Of a stretch of DNA of 64,000 nucleotides, positions 16,818 through 26,969 are shown one piece after another (positions within the stretch are counted from its first letter, which is position 1; each line of letters begins with the position of its first letter). The stretch spans positions 62,001 to 126,000 of the forward strand of contig URHT01000001.1 in assembly GCA_900547745.1 (NCBI GenBank), in the 5' to 3' direction. This DNA is from an uncultured Eubacteriales bacterium. Its GTDB lineage: Bacteria; Bacillota; Clostridia; Oscillospirales; Oscillospiraceae. The notes below the pieces were generated by a model that was given only the letters and a program-made list of their open reading frames with translations, was not told the DNA's origin and ran no database searches. The position numbers and the translations under genes were made by a program.

Positions 16818-19800
16818 ATGAGAAAGAGGATCACAGCCCTGCTGCTGGCCGGCGCTCTGGCGCTGGGCCTGCTGCCGGCGCCCATACTGGCCGCCCCCGC
16901 CGGGGATACGGTGCAGACCATCTCCACGGCGGCGGAATTTGCCGCCATGGACCCCGCCGGCTGCTACCGTCTGGCGGAGGATGTGACCATCACCGCGCCG
17001 TTCCCCGCCGTTTTCACCGGCAGCCTTGACGGCGGCGGCCACACCGTTACGCTGGCGCTGACGGCGCAGGCGGACACGGTGTCGCTGGCCCTCTTTCCCG
17101 AGACGGACGGCGCGTCCATTCAGGCGCTGACCATTACCGGTACCGTATCCGCCGGGGAGGACAGCGGCCTTGCCTACGCCGCCGCGCTGGCGGGCAGCAC
17201 CTCCGGCGACACGGAGATCACCGCCTGCAAGACCACGGCGCGGCTGGATATCGCCGTCCCCGGCGCGTCCGTGGGCGGCCTGACCGCCGCCCAGCTGGAC
17301 GGCACACTGACACTGACGGGCTGCGCCGCCGCCGGTGAGATATCCGCGCCGCAGGCCGCCTTCACCGGCGGACTGGTGGGCCGACAGGAGCCCTACAGCG
17401 CCCTGACCATGCAGAACTGCTATCAGACCGCCAACATCACCGGCGGCGCGGAGGACGGTCTTTGCACCGGTGGCCTGATCGGCTCCGTGGGCGGCGATGC
17501 CGTGCTGCGGGGCTGCTGGAGCGCCGCCTCGCCGGAGGATCATGCCGCCGCCCTGACCGCGTGGGGCGCACCGTACACCGTGTCCGGCGGCCTGACCGGC
17601 GCACTGTGCGGCGCGGTGGACGGCGGCGCGTCCCTCACCGGGGCACACTGCTTCTGGATCGCCGCCCCCGTGGGCGGCGACGGCGCCTTCCATCTGCCGG
17701 ATTCCGGCCTGTTCCCGGAGTACGGCCCCGACCGGCGGGAGGCGCTGCTGGCCGCCCTCAACACCGACGCCGTGCCGGAGGGCTGTGCCTATCTGCTGCC
17801 CCCGGATACCGGATGGCCTCTGCTCCGCTGGGAGCAGCCGCTGACGGAGGAGGAGCGTCTGGCGGAGGCCCGCCAGACCGCCGCCGCCGAGGTGGAGACG
17901 GCCTTTGCCGCCGCCCTTGACCGGGTGCAGCAGCTGCTCGCCGCCGCCACGTCGCGTACCGGCCTGTGGTACGAGCTGTACGACGCGGCGCGGCAGACGG
18001 CGTCCGACGCCGCCGCCCGGCTGGCGCAGCAGCGCGCCGAAGCGCTGTCGGCACTGACGGCCGGCACGGATATCAACGAAATACAGCGCCTTGCGGCGGA
18101 GAGCCGCACGGCCATGGAGCAGACCGCCGCCGGCATGGAAAACGCCATCGGCGGTAATGGTGTTTCTATGGATAAGCGCTGGGACGGCGTGACGCAGACC
18201 CGTCCCACCGGCACCGGCACCGCCGCCGATCCGTTTCTGATCACCTCCGGCGCGGAGCTGGCGTGGTTCGCCGCCCGGGTCAACGGCGGCAGCACCGCCC
18301 TGTGCGCCCGTGTCACCGAGCCGCTGGATCTGGGCGATATGCCCTGGACGCCTATCGGCGCGTCCGACAGTGTGGATACCGACGGCGGCTACTGCGGCAC
18401 CTTCGACGGCGGCGGCTTCATCATCCACGGCCTGTCCGTCACCGACACCGCCGCCGTGCGCAGCTACACCGGCCTGTTCGGCACCGTGGCGGACGGCGGC
18501 ACCGTCCGCCACGTCCGTGTGGCGGGGAGCATCACCTGTGACCAGCCGGACAGCGGCGGCAACCGCGTCCTTAACTGCGCCGCCGGCGGCATCGCGGGCC
18601 GCAGCAGCGGCATCATCTACCGCTGCGAGACATCGGTACATATCACCACCGCCCCCGGCGCACGCCCCGCCGTCCATATCGGCGGCATCGCGGGCCAGCT
18701 CAGCGGGAATGGCATCCTCGATGGCTGTGTCAGCTACGGCGTTCTCACCGGCGACCTGTCCAACACCGGCGGCATCGCCGGCACCGTGCGGCAGAACGCC
18801 GTGGTGCGCTACTGCCGCAGCGAGGGGACTGTCACCGGCCTGCGCAGCGTAGGCGGCATCGCCGGGCTTCTCACCGGCGGCGGCCAGATCCGGGAGTGCG
18901 AGAACCGCGCCGCCGTTACCGGCACCATCGGCGTGGGCGGCATCGCGGGCCGTCTGGACAAGGACAGCCATTATTCCGACGAGCTGGATGTCACCGTGAC
19001 CCACGCGGCCAACTACGGCTCCGTCAGCGGCAGCAGCGGCAACGCCTGCGGCACCGGCGGCATCGCCGGCTGGCTGGGCGCCGTGGAAAACGGCACATAC
19101 ACCGGCAGCGCCGCCCTCTCCTACGTTTACAACAGCGGTACCGTCACCGCCGGCGGCAGCACCGCGGGCGTCGCCTGCGGCGGCCTGATCGGCAACTGGA
19201 AGACGGGCCGCGTCACCCACGGGCAGAACGCCTCTGCCAACCGTCTCTGGGGCGTGGCCGAGACGCTGGGCACCGCCGCCGAGGACGCGGTGCAGGTGTC
19301 CGCCCTCACGCCGGATACCGCGCCGGACGCCGGCCGCTGGGACAAGACCACCGCCACCCGCACCCTGCTGGCCAGGCGCATCACCCCTACCGATGCCCGC
19401 CGCGCCGTCTACGGTGAGGAGCAGAGCGCCGTGTACAACGATATCCTGCTGACGTATCTGCGCCGGGTGGAGCTGTCCGCCTCCGCCGCAGAGACGGACG
19501 CGCAGCTGGCCGGCTGCGACGCCCAGCTGCAGACCGTGCTCACCGGCGCGGCTGCCGCCGGGGCCCAGCTGCTGACGGACATGCGCGCCTACGCCGACGC
19601 CCGGCTCTACGGCCCGGAGGATGCCGCCGAGCTCCAGCGCCTGCTGGAGCAGGCGGCGCAGGACGTGGCCGCCGCCGTCACCCTGCGTGACGTGACGCTG
19701 CTGCGCCAGACCTATCTGGGCACCGACCGGCTGGACGGCCTGCTCCAGCGCGTGCCCACCTACCCCGCCCGCATGGGGCAGGCGCTGTACAGCGCCTTTA

Positions 19801-21371
19801 TCTACCAGAAAAACTACACGCTGGAGGACATGGCCACGCTGCTGTGCGCCTACGAGGACTGGTGTCTGCAAATGAACAGCGCCGCCGCCGTGCAGGCGGT
19901 GGACGCCCTGTATGCCGACGCCCGTCAGGCCCTGTCCCAGCTGGTGTTCACCTTCCGGCAGACCGATACCCCGCCGGATATGGCGGAAGCCGCCGCGCTG
20001 GCGCTGGAGCTGGCCCGCACCCGGGCGCAGCAGCGCCTGACGGAGCTGGCGGACAGCCGCATCGCTGCCCTTGCCGACCTGGCGGGTGACCTGACGCGGT
20101 ATCCCGCCGCCCGCCGCCAGCAGCTGACGGCGGCGCTGGCCTACTCCGCCGCCGCCATCCGCGCCGCAGCGGACAGGGACTTTTCCGCCCTGACCGACCA
20201 TGCCGCCGTGGCCGCCGCGCTGGAGGCCGCCGCCGTCGATGTGGAGACGGCTTACGCCGCCGCCTGCACCCGCCTGCAGCGCCTGCTGGACAGCACCGGC
20301 GATTGGGACGGTGTCTCCTTGCGGCAGCCGGAGGGCTCCGGTACTGCCGATGACCCCTACCGTATCGCCGCCGCGCAGGAGCTGGCATGGCTGGCCCGGA
20401 CGGTGAACAGCGGGGCAGGGGAGGGACTCTGCGCCGTGCTGACGGCGGACATCGACCTGGGCTATCAGCCGTGGCCCGTTATCGGCGCGTCCGCGCCCTT
20501 CACCGGCACGCTGGACGGGCAGGGACACACCGTCTCCGGCCTGTGCGTCACCGAATTGTCGGGCCGCACCGCGCTGGGCCTGTTCGGTACGGCGGAGCAT
20601 GCCGTGTTCCGCGACATCACCGTTTCCGGCAGCATCGACCTCACCGGCGTGGATATGACCGGCGCGGCGGACGCCCTCCGTGTCGGCGGCCTTGTGGGCC
20701 TCGGCAGCGGCGTCACGCTGGAGCGCTGCGTCTCGCAGGTGGAGATCACCGTTTCCCTGACCAACGCCGCGGATAACCAGTCCGCCGCGCTGGGCGGCCT
20801 TGCGGGCCGTCTCACCGGCGATGCGCACCGCCTGACGGACTGCCGCAATGAGGGCGCGATCACCGTCACCATAGCTCCCGGCAGCCGCTATCCGGGCGGC
20901 AGCGGGCAGGGCGGTCTGGGCGGCGTCACCGGCAGCGTCACGTCCGACGCCGTGCTGGCGCGCTGCGTCAACACCGGCACGATCACCGCCGGCCGCGCCG
21001 CCGGCGTGGGCGGCATCGCGGGCCGTCTGGAAGGCGGCAGCATCACCGTGACCCAGTGCGCCAATCAGGGTGCGGTATCCAACGACACCGCCGCCTCGCT
21101 GCTCCGCCGGGGCGGCACCGGCGGCATCGCCGGACTGGCCGTCTCCGGCAGCATCACCATCGATCGCTGCTACAACACCGGCGCCGTCTCCGGCCACACT
21201 ATCGTGGGCGGTATTCTGGGCGGCGAGAGCGGCGACTATGCCGCCAGCATCCCCTCCTACACCGGCAACAGCGCCCTTGTGGTGCAGAACTGCTACAACG
21301 CGGGCTCTCTGCGCACCGGCTCGTCCACGGAGCGCATCGGCTGGCTATCCGCTGGACGGCCGCTACCGTGA
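16818..21371 (+). CDS. Surface GLUG/coiled protein, N-terminal part (frameshifted gene)
   Basis: The ATG at 16818 follows ACAGGAGAG; signal peptide MRKRITALLLAGALALGLLPAPILA. The 1517-aa frame alternates three GLUG-type beta-helix blocks (about residues 35-330, 455-830 and 1160 to the end) with Ala-rich helical segments (about 335-440 and 870-1155). Each later block begins with a GTADDPYRI/ITSGAELAWFA-type module. The frame ends abruptly at 21371 within the third GLUG block. The expected continuation (YPLDGRYRDG..NGGYPLFDW) is read in the +1 frame from 21346. Removing one base near 21345 would restore a single protein of about 2009 aa. Whether this is a true mutation, a sequencing error or programmed shifting cannot be told here. 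Confidence 0.8.
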   Translation: MRKRITALLLAGALALGLLPAPILAAPAGDTVQTISTAAEFAAMDPAGCYRLAEDVTITAPFPAVFTGSLDGGGHTVTLALTAQADTVSLALFPETDGASIQALTITGTVSAGEDSGLAYAAALAGSTSGDTEITACKTTARLDIAVPGASVGGLTAAQLDGTLTLTGCAAAGEISAPQAAFTGGLVGRQEPYSALTMQNCYQTANITGGAEDGLCTGGLIGSVGGDAVLRGCWSAASPEDHAAALTAWGAPYTVSGGLTGALCGAVDGGASLTGAHCFWIAAPVGGDGAFHLPDSGLFPEYGPDRREALLAALNTDAVPEGCAYLLPPDTGWPLLRWEQPLTEEERLAEARQTAAAEVETAFAAALDRVQQLLAAATSRTGLWYELYDAARQTASDAAARLAQQRAEALSALTAGTDINEIQRLAAESRTAMEQTAAGMENAIGGNGVSMDKRWDGVTQTRPTGTGTAADPFLITSGAELAWFAARVNGGSTALCARVTEPLDLGDMPWTPIGASDSVDTDGGYCGTFDGGGFIIHGLSVTDTAAVRSYTGLFGTVADGGTVRHVRVAGSITCDQPDSGGNRVLNCAAGGIAGRSSGIIYRCETSVHITTAPGARPAVHIGGIAGQLSGNGILDGCVSYGVLTGDLSNTGGIAGTVRQNAVVRYCRSEGTVTGLRSVGGIAGLLTGGGQIRECENRAAVTGTIGVGGIAGRLDKDSHYSDELDVTVTHAANYGSVSGSSGNACGTGGIAGWLGAVENGTYTGSAALSYVYNSGTVTAGGSTAGVACGGLIGNWKTGRVTHGQNASANRLWGVAETLGTAAEDAVQVSALTPDTAPDAGRWDKTTATRTLLARRITPTDARRAVYGEEQSAVYNDILLTYLRRVELSASAAETDAQLAGCDAQLQTVLTGAAAAGAQLLTDMRAYADARLYGPEDAAELQRLLEQAAQDVAAAVTLRDVTLLRQTYLGTDRLDGLLQRVPTYPARMGQALYSAFIYQKNYTLEDMATLLCAYEDWCLQMNSAAAVQAVDALYADARQALSQLVFTFRQTDTPPDMAEAAALALELARTRAQQRLTELADSRIAALADLAGDLTRYPAARRQQLTAALAYSAAAIRAAADRDFSALTDHAAVAAALEAAAVDVETAYAAACTRLQRLLDSTGDWDGVSLRQPEGSGTADDPYRIAAAQELAWLARTVNSGAGEGLCAVLTADIDLGYQPWPVIGASAPFTGTLDGQGHTVSGLCVTELSGRTALGLFGTAEHAVFRDITVSGSIDLTGVDMTGAADALRVGGLVGLGSGVTLERCVSQVEITVSLTNAADNQSAALGGLAGRLTGDAHRLTDCRNEGAITVTIAPGSRYPGGSGQGGLGGVTGSVTSDAVLARCVNTGTITAGRAAGVGGIAGRLEGGSITVTQCANQGAVSNDTAASLLRRGGTGGIAGLAVSGSITIDRCYNTGAVSGHTIVGGILGGESGDYAASIPSYTGNSALVVQNCYNAGSLRTGSSTERIGWLSAGRPLP

Positions 21372-22848
21372 CGGCCTGACGGTGCTCACCGGCGCGGCTC
21401 GGGCCCGTCTGGGCTGGCGCAGCAGCCAGGGCGACAGCGTTGCCCAGTGCGATACCCTGACGCCGGACGTGTTTCCCGGCCTTGTCCGCAGCATCGGCGG
21501 GCTCAACGGCGGCTATCCGCTGTTCGACTGGCAGCTGCTGGAGTCCCGCGGCCGCGAAGCGGTCATCGACTATCTGGCGGACTACTACGCCCAATATGTG
21601 CAGCCCTACGTCTCCGCCGCCCAGCGGCAGACGTTTGCCCAGCTGCTGACCGATACCTCCGCCGCCCTCCGCAGCGCCGCGTCGGCGGACGCCATCCTCA
21701 CCGCTTATGACGCGGCCATGGCCTGCCTGACCTCGCCGGAGCTGCTGGCGCAGGCCGTTGCCGCCGCCCAAAAGCAGCTGACGGCGCGCTATCAGGACGC
21801 CTGCAAGGCGTACCCCCATATCACCGCCGATCTGCTGTCTCTGTACGAAAAGCAGCGCGCGGCGCTGACGGCCTGTACCGCCGCCAACGAGACGGACACG
21901 GTGCTGGATGCCTTTGCCGCCGGTGTGGTGGACTGCCTGCTGCTGAAGCTGGCCGGCCTCCCCATGAAGGAGCTGGCGGAGCGCCTTCCGCAGGCGGAAG
22001 CGGCCGCCGCCGCGCTGACCGATGCCCAGCGGGGCATGCTGCTGTACTACGGCCGTCTCCCGGAGCGCAAAAATATGCTGGCGCTGTACCAGCAGAACAT
22101 CGAAAAGCTGACCCAGTGGAGCGAGGAGGACAAGACCTCCTACCGCGACCTCTGGACGGAGCTGACTGAGCTGGCTGAAACGGGCCGCCAGGCGCTGGAC
22201 GACGCGGTGGATGCCGAGGGCATGACCGCCGCGCTGGATGTCTACTGCGCCGGCGTGGCGGAAGCCCTCATCACCGCCATCGGCCCCGTTCCGGAGCTGC
22301 TGACCGTCGAGGACGCGGCCCTGTACCAGAAGGCCATCCTCCGTGCGCAGGCGTATTATAACCGCCTTTCCGACGTGCAGAAGGAGCTGGTGCCCAATCT
22401 GGAGGAGCTGGAAGCGGCGCAGGCCCGTTACCAGCAGTTTGAAAAGGATCTGGCCGCCGCCCGTCAGGTGGAGGGGCTCATCGCCGCCATCGGCACGGTG
22501 ACGGCGGACAGCCTTGCCGCCCTGCAGCGGGCGCAGACGGCCTACGACGCCCTGACCGCCGCCCAGAAAATTCTGGTTTCCCCCGCCATGCTCACCCTTT
22601 TGCAGACGGGCTGGACGCGCTGGCAGGAGCTGGCGTCCCGGCCCGCAGATACCCCTGCCACGGAGGAACCGGCCCCCGCGCCGTCTCCGTCGGCATCTGC
22701 GCCGCGCCCCTTTGACTGGAGCCTTGTCTGGATGTCGCTGGGCGTTGCCGCCTGCTTCTGCGTCATCCTGTTCACCGGCACATGGTTCGCCGGAGCCCGC
22801 CGTGCCGCCAGGAGGCGTGCGGACAACAGTAAGGAGTGGTACTCATGA
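21346..22848 (+). CDS. C-terminal part of the frameshifted GLUG protein, membrane anchored
   Basis: This is the continuation of the preceding gene in the +1 frame. It begins with the end of the third GLUG block (LNGGYPLFDWQ), followed by about 330 residues of charged and Ala-rich helical sequence, a Pro/Ala/Ser linker (EEPAPAPSPSASAP), one transmembrane helix (SLVWMSLGVAACFCVILFTG) and a basic cytoplasmic tail (ARRAARRRAD). No convincing ribosome site or start was found at the junction, so it is probably not an independent gene. Its stop overlaps the start of the next gene (ATGA at 22845-22848), which suggests translational coupling and that this frame is the genuine end. The intact protein would be a single-pass, wall-spanning anchor. 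Confidence 0.75.
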   Translation, partial: YPLDGRYRDGLTVLTGAARARLGWRSSQGDSVAQCDTLTPDVFPGLVRSIGGLNGGYPLFDWQLLESRGREAVIDYLADYYAQYVQPYVSAAQRQTFAQLLTDTSAALRSAASADAILTAYDAAMACLTSPELLAQAVAAAQKQLTARYQDACKAYPHITADLLSLYEKQRAALTACTAANETDTVLDAFAAGVVDCLLLKLAGLPMKELAERLPQAEAAAAALTDAQRGMLLYYGRLPERKNMLALYQQNIEKLTQWSEEDKTSYRDLWTELTELAETGRQALDDAVDAEGMTAALDVYCAGVAEALITAIGPVPELLTVEDAALYQKAILRAQAYYNRLSDVQKELVPNLEELEAAQARYQQFEKDLAAARQVEGLIAAIGTVTADSLAALQRAQTAYDALTAAQKILVSPAMLTLLQTGWTRWQELASRPADTPATEEPAPAPSPSASAPRPFDWSLVWMSLGVAACFCVILFTGTWFAGARRAARRRADNSKEWYS

Positions 22849-24929
22849 AAAAATGGATACCGCGTGCGCTGGGACTGACAGCGGCACTGGCGCTGGTGCT
22901 GGCCGCCGTATGGCTGGCCGCGGGGCTGCAGCCCGCCGCCCCGCCCCAGCCGGAGGTGCAGCCCGCCTCCCGCACCCTCATCACCGAGGGGGAGCTGCTG
23001 TACGACGGCGCGGCGCTGACCGCCTCGGATGTCTCTCTCGCCGACGGCGCCGCCGCCCCGCAGCCCGCCGATACCCCGCAGGAGGATACCCCTGCCGAGG
23101 ACGCCCCCGCCGACACCGCCGATGGTCTGGAGGACTTTCAGGATATCACGGATCGGGGCGGCGGCTCCGGCGGCCAGCTTCCCAGCCGCGAGACGGACAG
23201 CCGGACGGACGGCGATGGCGGCGGCCAGACGGAGGAGGGGGACGCATGGTTCACCACCTCCATCGTGGACGGCGACCGCGTCACGGACGCCGCCTACCCC
23301 TTCACCATCCGCCACCTGAAGCCGGAGGCGCAGGTGCTGGGCCTGTCCGTGTCCGTCAACGGCAGCGTTACGGACTACGCCGCCAATACCTCCGGCGGCA
23401 CGCTGACCCTCACCGGCGGCGCCAACACCGTCACCGTCACCGCCCAGTACCGGACGGCTGACCGCACCGTCACCGCCTCCCATACCTATACCCTGTACTA
23501 TCTGGACGGCCAGTGGGTGCTCATCGTCCAGCGCGCCTCGGACGGCGTCTCCCTCAGTGGCCTTGCCGTCACCGAACGGACGCTGACGTTCCGCGCCGTG
23601 GCCGTGCAGGACGATACGCAGCAGCCTGTGCAGACCGTCCGTGTCAACGGCAGCACCGTCACCGGCAGCGGCGACCTCTATACCGCCCAGCTGCGCGCCG
23701 GTGCCAACGACATCACCGTGGAGGCCGGGGGCCGCATCGGCCTGACGGAGTCGTACACCGTCACCTACACCGCCCCGTCCTTCCGCATCGACACCCTGTT
23801 TTCAGACGGCCAGACCCGCACTGTCACGGCGGACACCCCCTCCGGCGGTTCCGAAACCGTTACGGTGGAGGGCGGCAGCGAAAACGCCCGTGTCTGGGTG
23901 TCCGTGGAGGGCGTCACCGGCCTTGAGACGCTGGAGGAGCTGCGTCTGGACGGACGCCGTCTCTCCCCCGGGGCCGACGGCGGCTATGCCGTGACCCTCG
24001 ACCCCCGCGCCCCCGTGACGCTGACGCTGTACTACACCGATTCCGACGGCGCGTCCCGTGAATACAGCTACGTCCTGCGCTTCCGCCGCACCGGCGGCGG
24101 GGAGGAGGGCCTGCGGCCCACCATCTCCGCCCAGATCGAAGCCGACGGTACGACCATGGGCCTGACGGACGGCCTTGTGCTGAAGAACCCCGCTGTCCTC
24201 CTGCTGGTGGAGGGCCGCAGCGGGCAGGGCGAGCAGCTTTACAGCAACAACTTCACCGTTGCCGTCAACGGCACCGTTATCCCCGCCCCCACCTCCCAGA
24301 CCGGCAGCCTGTTCGGCTACGATGCCTACCTGCTGTACGAGGGGGCCAACACCATCACCGTCACCGCCGTGGATAACGACGGCGTCAGCGCCTCCCGGAC
24401 GTGGACGGTGTACTACGAGGCGGGGCAGATCACCGTCACCGTCAGCGTGGAGGCCACCACCGTGGGCCTCGGTACGCTGGTGCCCTACGCTGCTGTCACC
24501 GTCCCCGGCGGCACCGACGCCCTTACCATTCTGGAGCAGGCGCTGGCCCAGTACGGCTACACCGCCGATGTGGAGCGGGGCGAGTACCTGTCCGCCATCT
24601 GCGGCCCCGGCATCTGCACCGGCTACAGCATCGACCCGGAGCTGATGGAGCTCATCGTGGCCGACGGCATGGACGCGCAGGGCGTGGGCTACGAGCCATC
24701 CCCGGCGTCGGAGGATCGTCTGGGTGAATTTGACTTTTACCGCTGGTCTGGCTGGATGTTCTCCGTCAACGGCAGCTATCCCGGCATCAGCATGGCGTCC
24801 TACGCGCCGCAGGACGGCGCGGTGCTGCGCGTCCGCTTCACGCTGGCCATGGGCAAGGACATCGGGGCCTACGACGGCTCCGGCGGGGCCTACGGCGAAT
24901 CCAGCGGCAACTACTACAGAGAATGGTAA
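22845..24929 (+). CDS. Membrane-anchored protein with C-terminal DUF4430 domain
   Basis: 694 aa; ATG 22845 with AAGGAG 9 nt upstream, overlapping the previous stop. The N-terminal hydrophobic stretch (LGLTAALALVLAAVWLAAG) after basic residues is a signal anchor or uncleaved signal. An acidic, Pro-rich linker (about 40-140) precedes several tandem beta-sandwich-like repeats of the type GGANTVTVTA and EGANTITVTAVDND. Residues about 529-679 form a DUF4430 domain: DALTILEQALAQYGYTAD, YLSAICGPGICTGYSI, WSGWMFSVNGSYPGI, then APQDGAVLRVRFT and GKDIG. DUF4430 is the Pfam family related to the C-terminal beta domain of transcobalamin. Together with the riboswitch this makes a corrinoid-binding role plausible but unproven. 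Confidence 0.82.
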   Translation: MKKWIPRALGLTAALALVLAAVWLAAGLQPAAPPQPEVQPASRTLITEGELLYDGAALTASDVSLADGAAAPQPADTPQEDTPAEDAPADTADGLEDFQDITDRGGGSGGQLPSRETDSRTDGDGGGQTEEGDAWFTTSIVDGDRVTDAAYPFTIRHLKPEAQVLGLSVSVNGSVTDYAANTSGGTLTLTGGANTVTVTAQYRTADRTVTASHTYTLYYLDGQWVLIVQRASDGVSLSGLAVTERTLTFRAVAVQDDTQQPVQTVRVNGSTVTGSGDLYTAQLRAGANDITVEAGGRIGLTESYTVTYTAPSFRIDTLFSDGQTRTVTADTPSGGSETVTVEGGSENARVWVSVEGVTGLETLEELRLDGRRLSPGADGGYAVTLDPRAPVTLTLYYTDSDGASREYSYVLRFRRTGGGEEGLRPTISAQIEADGTTMGLTDGLVLKNPAVLLLVEGRSGQGEQLYSNNFTVAVNGTVIPAPTSQTGSLFGYDAYLLYEGANTITVTAVDNDGVSASRTWTVYYEAGQITVTVSVEATTVGLGTLVPYAAVTVPGGTDALTILEQALAQYGYTADVERGEYLSAICGPGICTGYSIDPELMELIVADGMDAQGVGYEPSPASEDRLGEFDFYRWSGWMFSVNGSYPGISMASYAPQDGAVLRVRFTLAMGKDIGAYDGSGGAYGESSGNYYREW

Positions 24930-24939
24930 AGGAGAAACG

Positions 24940-25875
<936 letters not shown>

Positions 25876-25877
25876 CC

Positions 25878-26969
25878 ATGGCGCGGAACCGTATCCTGTT
25901 TCTTCTCTGGCTGCTGCTGTGGCTGGCGGCGTGGGCGCTGGGCGCGGGCAATGTATCCGGCGGCATCCTGCTGGGCAGCCTGCTGCTGGCGCTGGGGGAG
26001 GTGCTGCTGGCCCGCCGCGTCCGGAAGCGGCTGTCGGCGTCCCTCACCGCCGCCCTGTCCTGCCGGAAGGGCGGCCAGCTGCCGGTAACGCTGACCGTGA
26101 CCAACACCGGCCTTTTCACCGCGCCGCAGGTGCGCGCCGTGGTGCGCTGCCGCAACCTGCTCACCGGTGAGCAGTGGGAAAAGACCCTGCGCCTTGCCGT
26201 TCCCGGCAGGGGGGAGGGCTGCGCCGCCGCGTCCTTCGCGCCGCCCCGCTGCGGCAAGCTGGAGCTGACGGTGCAGACCCTGACGGCCCTTGACATCTTC
26301 GGCCTGTGGGGCGCGAAGCAGTCCGTATCCCTCGCCGCCTCGGCGCTGGTGCTGCCGGAGCTGTACCCCGTCACCCTGTCCCTGTCGGAGCGCTGCGTGC
26401 CGGACGCGGACAGCGCGGAGTATTCCATGACCCGCCCCGGCGACGACCCCAGCGAGACGTTGGGCCTGCGGGAATATCAGGCCGGCGACCGCCTGCGCAG
26501 CATCCACTGGAAGCTGTCGGAAAAGACGGGCGGCCTGATGGTGCGCCAGCTGGGCCTGCCGGTGGATGACACGCTGCTGCTGGTGCTGGACAACTCCGCC
26601 GCCGCGCCGCCCGCCCCGGCGGAGCGGGAAGCGCTGGGCGAGGCGGTGATCTCCGTCTCCGCCGCCCTGTGCCGTCAGGGGTTTGCCCATCGGGTGGCGT
26701 GGCTGGATCGCCCCGGCGGCGAGCTGGCCTTCCGCGCCGTTTCCTCCATGGACGAGCTGACGGCGGCCATGCCCGACATCCTCTCCGCCGAAACGGAGGT
26801 GGATGACCAGGACGTGCCCGCCCGTCTGGCCGGCTGCCGCGCCGCCGATGCCGCCCACATGCTGGTGCTGACGCTGCGCCCCGCCGGGGAGCCGTCCGCT
26901 TCCATGACGTTCTGCACCGTCACCCCGGCGGCGCTGTCGGGAAAGGAGGGACTGACCCTTGCGCTCTGA
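25878..26969 (+). CDS. DUF58 domain protein
   Basis: 363 aa. Two N-terminal hydrophobic helices (LFLLWLLLWLAAWALG, GGILLGSLLLALGEVLL), a beta-rich segment, then the DUF58 core with GLREYQAGDRLRSIHWKLS near residue 200 and a von Willebrand A-like stretch (DTLLLVLDNS). DUF58 proteins pair with MoxR ATPases. The ATG at 25878 is 2 nt after the MoxR stop. The 3' end overlaps the next gene by 11 nt, indicating translational coupling. Exact function is unknown. Confidence 0.9.
   Translation: MARNRILFLLWLLLWLAAWALGAGNVSGGILLGSLLLALGEVLLARRVRKRLSASLTAALSCRKGGQLPVTLTVTNTGLFTAPQVRAVVRCRNLLTGEQWEKTLRLAVPGRGEGCAAASFAPPRCGKLELTVQTLTALDIFGLWGAKQSVSLAASALVLPELYPVTLSLSERCVPDADSAEYSMTRPGDDPSETLGLREYQAGDRLRSIHWKLSEKTGGLMVRQLGLPVDDTLLLVLDNSAAAPPAPAEREALGEAVISVSAALCRQGFAHRVAWLDRPGGELAFRAVSSMDELTAAMPDILSAETEVDDQDVPARLAGCRAADAAHMLVLTLRPAGEPSASMTFCTVTPAALSGKEGLTLAL

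Noticed and set aside
13220..21197. Very long minus-strand open frames (1242 and 1474 codons)
   Set aside because: Same GC-bias shadow effect opposite signal-peptide-bearing genes; composition is random-like.
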